Shown one piece after another: positions 6,668 to 13,776 of a stretch of 13,800 nucleotides of DNA. A model generated the notes under the pieces. The model worked only from the letters and a program-made list of their open reading frames with translations. It had not been told where the DNA came from and did no database searches. The position numbers were made by a program, and so were the translations under genes. The stretch's first letter is position 1, and the number at the start of each line of letters is the position of its first letter. Source of the stretch: JAUWVG01 sp964633715 (GTDB lineage: Bacteria; Acidobacteriota; Aminicenantia; Aminicenantales; Aminicenantaceae); assembly GCA_964633715.1 (NCBI GenBank), contig CAZWHQ010000070.1:1-13800 (forward strand), read 5' to 3'.

Positions 6668-7523
6668 CCGACTCGCCGATGGCCCCGCGGCTTCTTTCTG
6701 GGGAATAGTAAAAAAAACTTTTAAGGAAAGGTTCCTGGTGGCTGTCGTGTTGATGGGGATATTATTTTTAGCCATTCAGTATCTTTCAGACCTCGGTTTC
6801 TTCTGTGTGTTACAAATTCTAATTTTCATTTCTCTATTTGAATTCTACAAGCTCTTTCAAGGAACAAATAATCCTCCGTACTATTTCCTTGGTTTATTCA
6901 TGTCTCTTTTGATCAGTGCTTCATTTTTTTTTGAAGTCCTCACTCTAGAAATGGCTCTGCTCAGCTGCCTATTCCTCGCTGCAGCCTATCCGCTGGTTTT
7001 TTTTAAGAATGCTGAATCTCTCGCTCCATTTGCCAACGCCGTAGCTTTAACTCTTTTGGGGCCGCTGTTTGTAAACCTTACACTCAATCACGTCTATCTA
7101 CTCCGTTTAGAGAAAGGGGCGGTCTATGTGTATTTTTTGTTGATCATCATAATTCTTGGGGACACGGCTGCCTTTTTTGTCGGAAAATTTTGGGGAAAAC
7201 ATATGCTGGCCCCTAAAGCGAGTCCTCGTAAAACATGGGAAGGAACATGTGGAGGATTAGTTTTTGCCGGGCTAGGGGCCCTCTTTGTCCAACAGGTTTT
7301 AATTCCGGATATCCTGCTCTGGAAGGCAGTTGTCGTAGCGGTTTTGGTCCATGTTATTGCTCAAATTGGGGATCTTCTCGAATCTCTATTTAAAAGAGCC
7401 GCAGGGCGTAAGGATTCATCTAAAATTTTGGCAGGTCATGGTGGCTTTTTAGATAGAATAGATAGTTTTGTACTTGCAGCCCCCTTCTTTTATTTCATTT
7501 TAAAAATTATTCGGCTGAATTAG
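6660..7523 (+). CDS. cdsA: Phosphatidate cytidylyltransferase
   Basis: Makes CDP-diacylglycerol from phosphatidate and CTP, the branch point for bacterial phospholipids, in the inner membrane. The 287-residue protein is strongly hydrophobic, with about seven or eight membrane segments from residue 25 onward. The family signature is complete at 242-268: S-x2-K-R, K251-D252, H260-G-G, D265-R266 and D268. GDTAAFFVGK (167-176) and SPRKTWEG (188-195), typical of the CTP-binding side, are also present. The ATG overlaps uppS by 8 nt and no strong ribosome site is seen, which points to translational coupling. The next gene's ATG follows its stop codon with no gap. Confidence 0.95.
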   Translation: MANRLADGPAASFWGIVKKTFKERFLVAVVLMGILFLAIQYLSDLGFFCVLQILIFISLFEFYKLFQGTNNPPYYFLGLFMSLLISASFFFEVLTLEMALLSCLFLAAAYPLVFFKNAESLAPFANAVALTLLGPLFVNLTLNHVYLLRLEKGAVYVYFLLIIIILGDTAAFFVGKFWGKHMLAPKASPRKTWEGTCGGLVFAGLGALFVQQVLIPDILLWKAVVVAVLVHVIAQIGDLLESLFKRAAGRKDSSKILAGHGGFLDRIDSFVLAAPFFYFILKIIRLN

Positions 7524-8687
7524 ATGAAAAAGATAAATATTGCTGTATTGGGTTCGACCGGTTCCATAGGGAGAAGTACACTTGAAGTTGTCTCTGTGCT
7601 GTCTCATAGATTCAATGTCATCGGCTTGGCAGCCGGGAGTAATTCAGAGCTGCTTGCCAGACAGATTTATCAGTTTAAACCCGAAATTGTCTCCTTGGAG
7701 AAAAAAAGAGATACGGACTTTCTCAAAGATCAAAATTTTAGCGATTCCGTTCAAATTCTGTACGGTCAGGAGGGGACCGAAGAGATCGCACGCTGCAAGA
7801 ATGCCGATATTATTGTGGCGGCCATTACCGGGATAAACGGTCTGAGATCTACCATTGTGGCCGTTGAAAACGGAAAAAAAGTAGCGCTGGCCAATAAAGA
7901 ATCCATGGTTGTAGCCGGGCCTTTGATTCAAAAATTAGCAAAAGATTCCGGTGCTCAGATATATCCTATTGACAGCGAGCACAGCGGAGTATTTCAGTGC
8001 TTGGCCAAAGAAGACAGAAATAATGTAAAAAGAGTGATTCTTACGGCTTCCGGAGGTCCTTTTTTCCAAAGCACAAAAGATGAGATGGAAAACTCATCAA
8101 TCGAAGAAGCTCTCAATCACCCCCGCTGGGAAATGGGGGAAAAGGTGACGATCGACTCAGCCACAATGATGAACAAAGGATTGGAATTGATTGAAGCCCG
8201 GTGGCTTTTTGATCTTCAGTCTGAACAGTTGGATGTTCTGATTCATCCTCAGTCTATCGTCCATTCGCTCGTTGAGATGCGCGATGGTTCGGTGATTGCC
8301 CAGCTCAGCCAAACAGATATGAAAATTCCTATCCAGTATGCCCTCACATATCCAGAAAGAGAAAAAGCCCCGCTCCCATCATTGGATTTGAGCCAAATAA
8401 AGACATTGGAATTTTATGATGTAGACACAGAAAAATTTCCAATGATTTTATTGGCTCGCCAAGCCTTGAAGCAAGGAGAAAGTGCTCCAGTGGCGTTAAA
8501 TGCGGCCAATGAAGTGGCTGTTAGGGCTTTTCTAGAGAAAAAAATCGCTTTTTCAGAGATCTTTATTGTTATAAGCACAATCATGAGGGAGCATAAAAAG
8601 AAACGTGTAGATCATCTTGAAGATATACTAAACGTCGACCGGGAGACAAAGCTGCAAACCCGGAATTTATTGGAGCAAAGTTTGTAA
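7524..8687 (+). CDS. dxr: 1-deoxy-D-xylulose 5-phosphate reductoisomerase
   Basis: Second step of the MEP isoprenoid pathway: DXP to 2-C-methyl-D-erythritol 4-phosphate with NADPH and a divalent metal; the fosmidomycin target. The 387-residue protein starts MKKINIAVLGSTGSIG, with the NADPH-binding GSTGSIG at 10-16. NKES has Lys125. Metal ligands are Asp150 and Glu152 (PIDSEHS), the same numbers as in E. coli, with Glu221 in NKGLELIEARWLF. The substrate-binding TIDSATMMNKG and HPQSIVHS blocks are intact. Its ATG directly follows the cdsA stop and its stop is one base before the rseP ATG, so it is in the middle of a tightly packed operon. Also called ispC. Confidence 0.97.
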   Translation: MKKINIAVLGSTGSIGRSTLEVVSVLSHRFNVIGLAAGSNSELLARQIYQFKPEIVSLEKKRDTDFLKDQNFSDSVQILYGQEGTEEIARCKNADIIVAAITGINGLRSTIVAVENGKKVALANKESMVVAGPLIQKLAKDSGAQIYPIDSEHSGVFQCLAKEDRNNVKRVILTASGGPFFQSTKDEMENSSIEEALNHPRWEMGEKVTIDSATMMNKGLELIEARWLFDLQSEQLDVLIHPQSIVHSLVEMRDGSVIAQLSQTDMKIPIQYALTYPEREKAPLPSLDLSQIKTLEFYDVDTEKFPMILLARQALKQGESAPVALNAANEVAVRAFLEKKIAFSEIFIVISTIMREHKKKRVDHLEDILNVDRETKLQTRNLLEQSL

Positions 8688-8688
8688 C

Positions 8689-10029
8689 ATGAGCACAATA
8701 CTCACAGTTCTCGGCCAAATCTTGGCCTTTGTTATTGTCTTTGGCGTGTTGGTTTTTTTCCATGAATTCGGTCATTTTTTTATGGCTAAGCTTGTCGGAA
8801 TAAGGGTGGAAGCCTTTTCCTTTGGTTATGGGAAGAGACTTTTTGGAATAAAAAAAGGAGATACCGACTATCGAATCAGCATGATCCCCATCGGAGGATT
8901 TGTCAAATTTACCGGTGAAGATGTATTTGAAAAGAAAAGGGAAATTGAGCCCGGAGATTTTATGGCCTCCAAAAGATGGCAGAGATTTCTTGTCATGGTC
9001 ATGGGTTCGGTGATGAATATCATTCTGGCCCTTGTTCTTGTGGCGATCATCAATATGGTTGGGACTTTGTCTCCCGAATTCCGGGAACTAACCCCTATTA
9101 TCGGTTGGACTGAACCTGATTCTCCTGCTGAACAAGCCGGTTTTTTACCGAATGATGAAATCATCAGTATTGATGGGAAAGAGATGGCCACATGGAACGA
9201 CGTCGAACTCGCGGTGGGCACCCGTCCCGACAAGACATTAAAGATAGATGTGAGAAGAGATGGAAAGATTATTCCCATTGAACTGACCACGGAAAGCAGG
9301 TCCAGACTCGCCTTTGGATATGCGGGTTTTAGGGCTCAAGAATGGACTCAGGTGAACATGATTACGGCGAATTCACCGGCTGAAGAAGGCGGCCTTGAAA
9401 TGGGAGATATCGTTTTAGCCATAAACGGGGAAACCGTCTACCAGCCTCAGTTTATTGAGATTGTGGAAAACAGTCCGGAAGTCGAGCTCGAGTTTCTGGT
9501 GAAACGTGATGGAGAACAGAGGACCTTGAAGATCACACCGAGGCGGGAAGGAAAGGTTGGAAAGATAGGGATCTCCCATATGATTAAATCTGTAACCAAA
9601 AAATATGGCTTTTTTGCGGCCTTCGGTGAAAGCATAAGATTTAATGTCGATTTGGCTTTTATGGTCATAGACTTCTTGAAGGATTTGATTACAGGAGAAG
9701 CTTCAGCCAAGCAGCTTGGAGGCCCGCTTGAAATCGCAAATTTTTCATATGCCGCGCTTCGTGCAGGTTTTATGGCCATGTTGGGCTGGATTGCTTTTTT
9801 CAGCCTTCAGCTGGGAGTCATCAATCTTTTCCCTATCCCGGTTTTGGATGGGGGGCAGATACTGGTTCTTGGATTAGAGGGATTATTTCGAAGAGATTTC
9901 AGCGCTAAGGTCAAACAAATTGTCATGCAGGTTGGATTTGCGATTTTCATTGTTCTTATTGTTTTTGTGATACTTAATGATATTGCCAAACGACTGCCGA
10001 ATGGGTGGGGGAGTCTCATTCCCTTTTAG
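8689..10029 (+). CDS. rseP: Site-2 intramembrane metalloprotease with two PDZ domains
   Basis: A zinc protease that cuts transmembrane segments, in model organisms an anti-sigma factor or signal-peptide remnant. The 446-residue protein begins with a membrane helix ending in HEFGH (25-29), the zinc-binding HExxH. Two PDZ domains follow at roughly 120-205 (with DSPAEQAGFLPNDEI) and 212-295 (NSPAEEGGLEMGDI). A long membrane helix around 360-378 precedes the third zinc-ligand motif, VLDGG with Asp387, after NLFPIPV. A final membrane helix ends the protein. The two-PDZ layout matches proteobacterial RseP better than the single-PDZ RasP type. No rseA- or sigE-like gene is in the window, so the substrate is unknown. 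Its position between dxr and ispG is a common conserved arrangement. Confidence 0.95.
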   Translation: MSTILTVLGQILAFVIVFGVLVFFHEFGHFFMAKLVGIRVEAFSFGYGKRLFGIKKGDTDYRISMIPIGGFVKFTGEDVFEKKREIEPGDFMASKRWQRFLVMVMGSVMNIILALVLVAIINMVGTLSPEFRELTPIIGWTEPDSPAEQAGFLPNDEIISIDGKEMATWNDVELAVGTRPDKTLKIDVRRDGKIIPIELTTESRSRLAFGYAGFRAQEWTQVNMITANSPAEEGGLEMGDIVLAINGETVYQPQFIEIVENSPEVELEFLVKRDGEQRTLKITPRREGKVGKIGISHMIKSVTKKYGFFAAFGESIRFNVDLAFMVIDFLKDLITGEASAKQLGGPLEIANFSYAALRAGFMAMLGWIAFFSLQLGVINLFPIPVLDGGQILVLGLEGLFRRDFSAKVKQIVMQVGFAIFIVLIVFVILNDIAKRLPNGWGSLIPF

Positions 10030-10054
10030 ATACATATTTATAAAGGAAGAGCTT

Positions 10055-11128
10055 ATGGAGTTGATACGCCGGAAAACTCGACAGATCCACATTGGTGAGG
10101 TGCCCATTGGTGGAGGAGCGCCCATTGTTGTTCAATCCATGACAAAAACCCATACCTGGGATACCCCATCCACTTTGGACCAAATCCGAAAATTGGAAGA
10201 GGCTGGATGTGAGATCGTTCGTGTGGCTGTACCCGACTCTGAATCTGTCGAAGCGCTTGGCAAGATTAAAAAGCAAACAGCCATTCCTATTATTGCGGAT
10301 ATTCATTTTGATTACAGACTCGCTCTGGCGTCATTAAATAAAGGGATTGATGGATTACGCATTAATCCAGGGAATATCGGCGCGCGTGACAATGTTCGAA
10401 AGGTCGTAGATGCCGCCAAGCAAAGGAACATCCCCATCCGGATTGGAGTGAATTCTGGTTCAATTGAAAAAGACCTGTTGAAGAAATATGGGGGGGCCAC
10501 TTCAGAAGCTATGGTTGAGAGTGCCCTTCGTCACGTAAGAATCCTGGAAGACATGGATTTTTTTCTTTTAAAGATTTCACTGAAAGCCTCTGATGTTATC
10601 CGGACACTGGAGGCCTACCGACTTTTGGCCGAAAAGGTGGATTATCCGTTCCATGCGGGGATTACCGAGGCAGGCAGCCTTGTCCGTGGCGCTGTCAAAT
10701 CCTCTGTTGGACTTGCCCTCCTTGTGAATCTTGGGCTGGCTGATACCATTCGCGTCTCTCTGACTGCACCTCCCGAAGAAGAAGTGAGAGTTGGTTTTTT
10801 GATCCTCTCCAGCCTGGGACTTCGTTCTTTTGGACCGAATATCGTGTCCTGTCCTATCTGTGGCCGCTGTGAGGTCGATCTTTTTGATATTTCCAAAAGG
10901 ATAGAAGACGAGGTCGCTTTCCTTAAAGAAAATATCGATGTGGCTGTCATGGGATGTATGGTCAACGGGCCCGGGGAGGCCAAAGAAGCCGATATTGGCC
11001 TGGCCTGTGGAAAAGGCAAAGGTGTTGTGTTTAAGAAGGGGAAACTTTCGCGTCAACTGAAAGAAGATGAAATAGTGACAGAGTTTGTGGCAGAAGTGAA
11101 AAAGTTCGCTAAAAAAGGAAAACAATGA
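10055..11128 (+). CDS. ispG: 4-hydroxy-3-methylbut-2-enyl diphosphate synthase (IspG/GcpE)
   Basis: Penultimate MEP-pathway enzyme: reduces methylerythritol cyclodiphosphate to HMBPP using a [4Fe-4S] cluster. The 357-residue protein has the TIM-barrel half (VQSMTKTHTWDT, ADIHFDYRLA, GLRINPGNIG) and a C-terminal cluster domain. Cluster ligands are Cys266 and Cys269 (CPICGRC), Cys301 and Glu308 (GCMVNGPGE), a constant offset of four from E. coli Cys270/Cys273/Cys305/Glu312. Cys272, three residues after Cys269, is an additional cysteine I do not expect in most homologues. The bacterial two-domain layout is clear, without the plant-type insert. The start at 10055 has AGGA seven nt upstream and gives the normal N-terminus; an in-frame ATG at 9977 would lie inside rseP. 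Its stop overlaps the larE start by 4 nt. Confidence 0.96.
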   Translation: MELIRRKTRQIHIGEVPIGGGAPIVVQSMTKTHTWDTPSTLDQIRKLEEAGCEIVRVAVPDSESVEALGKIKKQTAIPIIADIHFDYRLALASLNKGIDGLRINPGNIGARDNVRKVVDAAKQRNIPIRIGVNSGSIEKDLLKKYGGATSEAMVESALRHVRILEDMDFFLLKISLKASDVIRTLEAYRLLAEKVDYPFHAGITEAGSLVRGAVKSSVGLALLVNLGLADTIRVSLTAPPEEEVRVGFLILSSLGLRSFGPNIVSCPICGRCEVDLFDISKRIEDEVAFLKENIDVAVMGCMVNGPGEAKEADIGLACGKGKGVVFKKGKLSRQLKEDEIVTEFVAEVKKFAKKGKQ

Positions 11129-11976
11129 AAGGAACGGGAAAAATGGAGCTAAAAACCGAAACCCTTTTAAAATTTGAAAACCTCAAAAATATTCTTAAGA
11201 ATATGGACTCTGTTCTCATAGGATTTTCTGGGGGAGTTGACAGCTCTTTTCTCCTTAAGACAGCCCAAGACGTGCTGGGGGATCGTGTGTTGGCTGTCAT
11301 TGCTAAATCAGAGACCTATCCTGAAAAGGAACAGGAAGAGGCCGTTAAACTGGCAAAGGAATGGAATGTTCCCTTGAAAATTATACAGACCGATGAACTC
11401 GATAATCCTGAATTTGTTCAGAATCCACCCACAAGATGTTATTTCTGTAAAAACGAATTGTTTTCTAAATTAAAAGAGATTGCAGCTGCCGAAGGTTTTC
11501 ATCATGTGTGTGATGGCGCTAACTTTGAAGATCTTGATGATTTCAGGCCTGGGGCAAAAGCAGCAGAGGAGTTAGGTGTGAGGTCTCCGCTCAAGGAAGC
11601 CGGGATGGTCAAGGATGAGATTCGGGAGATTTCAAGATGGATGGATTTGCCGACTTGGAACAAACCTTCTCTTGCGTGTTTGTCATCCAGGTTTCCCTAC
11701 AACACAAAAATCGATAGGGATTCCTTGAAACAGATCGGTCAAGCCGAAGATTTTCTGCGGAGCAAGGGATTTACACAAGTGCGTGTCCGGCATCATGGTC
11801 AGATTGCCCGAATCGAAGTGGAGCCCGATGAGATAGAGATTCTGATGGATCCCGAACTGAGGCGAGATGTGGTGGAAAATTTTAAGGCCTTTGGGTATGC
11901 CTATGTTACACTTGACCTGGCGGGCTACAGAACGGGAAGTATGAACGAACCTCTCCCTCCCGAACTAAAAAAGTAA
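11125..11976 (+). CDS. larE: ATP-dependent sulfur transferase LarE, three-cysteine type
   Basis: LarE adenylates pyridinium-dicarboxylate mononucleotide and transfers sulfur to it while making the nickel-pincer cofactor of lactate racemase and relatives. The 283-residue protein has the PP-loop SGGVDS (35-40), then CDGANFEDLDDFRPG and RSPLKEAGMVKDEIR, hallmark LarE blocks. Cysteines lie at Cys105 and Cys108 (RCYFCK) and Cys185 (SLACLSSR). Cys185 aligns with the sacrificial cysteine of Lactobacillus LarE; the extra CxxC suggests the cluster-binding version, in which sulfur could come from a [4Fe-4S] cluster instead of the protein. The ATGA overlap with ispG, with AAGGA at 11115-11119, means coupled translation; ATG at 11143 is a possible alternative start. 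No larB, larC or larA is visible here. Some LarE-like proteins may serve other thiolation reactions. Confidence 0.85.
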   Translation: MKGTGKMELKTETLLKFENLKNILKNMDSVLIGFSGGVDSSFLLKTAQDVLGDRVLAVIAKSETYPEKEQEEAVKLAKEWNVPLKIIQTDELDNPEFVQNPPTRCYFCKNELFSKLKEIAAAEGFHHVCDGANFEDLDDFRPGAKAAEELGVRSPLKEAGMVKDEIREISRWMDLPTWNKPSLACLSSRFPYNTKIDRDSLKQIGQAEDFLRSKGFTQVRVRHHGQIARIEVEPDEIEILMDPELRRDVVENFKAFGYAYVTLDLAGYRTGSMNEPLPPELKK

Positions 11977-11990
11977 ATCCACTAAACCCT

Positions 11991-12007
11991 GTCTGAATTA
12001 TTCAGAC
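11991..12007. terminator. Short hairpin between convergent genes
   Basis: GTCTGAA (11991-11997) and TTCAGAC (12001-12007) form a perfect 7-bp stem with a TTA loop. It lies 15 nt after the larE stop and overlaps the stop codon of the convergent dehydrogenase gene. The stem has only moderate GC and no clear T-tract on either side, so termination would be weak; it may instead stabilise the mRNA 3' end. Confidence 0.35.
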
Positions 12008-12961
12008 TAAATTGTCTGGTGTTTCTCCTCTCAGCCCCTGGACGAGATTTTTTGCTGCCGTAAAAGCCATCCTTAAACGAGTTTCAAGAGTTGCGCTTCC
12101 GATATGGGGAAGAAGAACGATGTTGTCTAAATCAAACAGTTTGGGATGAATGAATGGTTCATTCTCATACACATCCAATCCGGCTCCCCAGATTGTGCCC
12201 TTCTCTAGAGCGTTAGCCAAAACGCTTTCTTCCACAACAGGGCCCCGGGATGCATTGATGAGTATGGCTGTTTTTTTCATTAAATGGATATTTTTTTCCG
12301 AGATCAGATGGAAAGTCTTTGGCGTGAGGGTGGTGTGGAGAGTGATTATATCGGATGTTCTGAGCAGGTCTTCTAAAGAAAGTTGGGTTGCATGAAGTTC
12401 GGCTTGTTCTTCAGGATTGAGTTTTACAGAGGGATCATGGTAGACAATGTCCATGCTGAAGGCCTTGGCTTTACGTGCTACAGCGTGCCCTATCCGCCCC
12501 ATGCCCACAATCCCGAGGCGTTTCCCATGGAGCTCTGTTCCCAGAAAGAGATCTAAGGCCCATCCCTTGTAGCACGCATCTCGTGTGAAGATATGGGCTT
12601 GAGGAATCCTTCGGGCCACCGCAAAAATGAGTGCCCATGTCAGTTCTGCAGTTGTTTCTGTGAGAACACCTGGTGTATTGGTCACCATAATTCCTTTTTC
12701 TTTTGCATAGGTGATGTCGATGTTGTTGTAACCTACGGCGCAGTTAGAGATGACTTTCAGGGAGGGTGCAGCATTCAGAACATCTTTATCTATAGTGTCC
12801 ACAAGAAGAGGAAGCAGTCCGTCCTTATCCCGGATTTTTTTTAAGAGATCGTTTTTTGAAATATCTCCATTGGATTTTCCGATCTCATATTCAACATGTT
12901 TCTTAAGAAAGTCGTGGACCTTTGGAAACAGATTGTGGGTGATGAGAACTTTTGGCTTCAT
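12002..12961 (-). CDS. D-2-hydroxyacid dehydrogenase (glyoxylate/hydroxypyruvate reductase-like)
   Basis: A 319-residue NAD(P)-dependent dehydrogenase that probably interconverts a 2-oxoacid such as glyoxylate or hydroxypyruvate and its D-2-hydroxyacid. The Rossmann motif GMGRIG is at 153-158. The catalytic triad is Arg239 (INASRG), Glu268 (DVYENEP) and His286 (LLPHIGSAT), a constant offset of two from the archaeal glyoxylate reductase GyaR. The second strand ends with an acidic residue (YHDP, Asp176), which favours NADH over NADPH. N-terminal CAVGYNNID and NTPGVLTETTAE are typical family blocks. D-lactate, phosphoglycerate or other substrates cannot be excluded, but there is no ACT domain as in many SerA proteins. 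Its ATG overlaps the upstream gene by 4 nt (ATGA), with GAGGA about 10 nt before it. It converges on larE. Confidence 0.85.
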   Translation of the reverse strand: MKPKVLITHNLFPKVHDFLKKHVEYEIGKSNGDISKNDLLKKIRDKDGLLPLLVDTIDKDVLNAAPSLKVISNCAVGYNNIDITYAKEKGIMVTNTPGVLTETTAELTWALIFAVARRIPQAHIFTRDACYKGWALDLFLGTELHGKRLGIVGMGRIGHAVARKAKAFSMDIVYHDPSVKLNPEEQAELHATQLSLEDLLRTSDIITLHTTLTPKTFHLISEKNIHLMKKTAILINASRGPVVEESVLANALEKGTIWGAGLDVYENEPFIHPKLFDLDNIVLLPHIGSATLETRLRMAFTAAKNLVQGLRGETPDNLV

Positions 12962-13668
12962 TTTTTTTCTTCCTCAAGAATAAACGGTAAAAAATATTTT
13001 TTAATATTTCTTAAGAGAAGGGGATTGAAAAATCCAATTTTATGTTTATCCTCCATAAGAATGTCACTGACCAGCATCAATGCTGCGGCTTGAAGACTAT
13101 AATATTCCGCAAGAGCAAAGACTGCAGATGTTTCCATGTCAACACAGCCGATATTTTGCTCCTGCTTGCCTTTTAACCAGGATAGAGTTTCACGAAACGG
13201 TGCATCTGTAGTGACCAAAGTGTTTTTACAGAAAGCGGATTTTTGAGAGTCCAATTTTTTTTCAATCCAATTCTGTAGAGAAGGGGAGGGTGAAAACGTT
13301 TGTTTCCTTGGGAAATAGTGTTTGGATGTGCCCTCTTCTGAAATAGCCTTGGTTATGCTTATAGCGTCTCCCACTTTGACTCCGGGCTGCAGTGAGCCGC
13401 AGAATCCAAGGATGATAATCTCTTTGGCACCTGATGCAATAAGACGTTCGAGCGACAGTACGGCCAAAGGTGAGCTTATACATTGATACAGAATGATTTT
13501 ATCCTTTAGAAGGATTATTTGGCCGAAGGGAGTATGCTTAATTTTTTGGATATACTTTTTTATATTCCGATGGATAATATTGGTCGGTGAATCTATGGGG
13601 ACATAAATAATCTTTTTTTTTGAGAATCCTTTTAAAGGCTGTGGTTTTACCAGCAATAATTCTTTCAT
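12958..13668 (-). CDS. Nucleoside phosphorylase-family protein (PNP/UDP superfamily)
   Basis: A 236-residue protein of the purine/uridine phosphorylase and MTA/SAH nucleosidase superfamily, which cleaves the N-glycosidic bond of nucleosides. The core LERLIASGAKEIIILGFCGSL (about 73-93) and the nucleoside-binding VDMETSAVFALAEYY (176-190, with Glu179) followed by VSD (200-202, Asp202 as candidate base-protonating acid) are clear. EGTSKHY (112-118) is typical of this superfamily. The N-terminal phosphate loop with Gly-Asp-Pro and Arg usual in phosphorylases is not recognisable (VPIDSPTNII instead), so it may be a hydrolase or have an unusual phosphate site. Substrate is not assigned. A GAGGGG ribosome site lies about 6 nt before ATG. 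It is first in a two-gene operon with the dehydrogenase. Confidence 0.75.
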   Translation of the reverse strand: MKELLLVKPQPLKGFSKKKIIYVPIDSPTNIIHRNIKKYIQKIKHTPFGQIILLKDKIILYQCISSPLAVLSLERLIASGAKEIIILGFCGSLQPGVKVGDAISITKAISEEGTSKHYFPRKQTFSPSPSLQNWIEKKLDSQKSAFCKNTLVTTDAPFRETLSWLKGKQEQNIGCVDMETSAVFALAEYYSLQAAALMLVSDILMEDKHKIGFFNPLLLRNIKKYFLPFILEEEKK

Positions 13669-13680
13669 GTTTTCCCCTCA

Positions 13681-13689
13681 ATTGTATCA
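13681..13689 (-). promoter_or_regulatory. Possible extended -10 promoter element
   Basis: On the minus strand the sequence reads TGATACAAT: a TGn extension followed by TACAAT, five of six matches to TATAAT. No good -35 is present, which is normal for extended -10 promoters. It ends 12 nt before the nucleoside phosphorylase ATG, so the leader would be only about 6 nt and would truncate the GAGGGG ribosome site. A different upstream start is possible. Confidence 0.35.
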
Positions 13690-13690
13690 T

Positions 13691-13700
13691 TTGGGGCCTG
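13691..13700. repeat. Inverted copy of the 10-mer flanking the left REP
   Basis: TTGGGGCCTG here is the exact reverse complement of CAGGCCCCAA at 46-55. Both copies lie on the gene-facing side of the palindromic repeat, suggesting the repeat unit is longer than the 27-bp core. Confidence 0.5.
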
Positions 13701-13723
13701 GCTTTAAAAAGAAAAGAAAAAAA

Positions 13724-13776
13724 GTGGGGACAAAAAAAAGTGGGGACAAAAAAGTGGGGACAAAAAAGTGGGGACA
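13724..13776. repeat. 14-nt tandem array
   Basis: GTGGGGACA recurs four times, starting at 13724, 13740, 13754 and 13768, separated by poly-A tracts. The period is 16, 14 and 14 nt; the first interval differs by two extra A residues. The last unit is the left arm of the palindrome at 13763-13789, so the array looks like serial duplication of one arm of that element. No reading frame crosses it. Confidence 0.9.

Noticed and set aside
9977..10054. Upstream ATG start for ispG
   Set aside because: It lies inside rseP; 10055 has a ribosome site and gives the normal IspG N-terminus.
10577..11125. 182-codon antisense reading frame over ispG
   Set aside because: It lies opposite a gene with complete catalytic motifs, resembles no known family and has no ribosome site of its own; a coding shadow.
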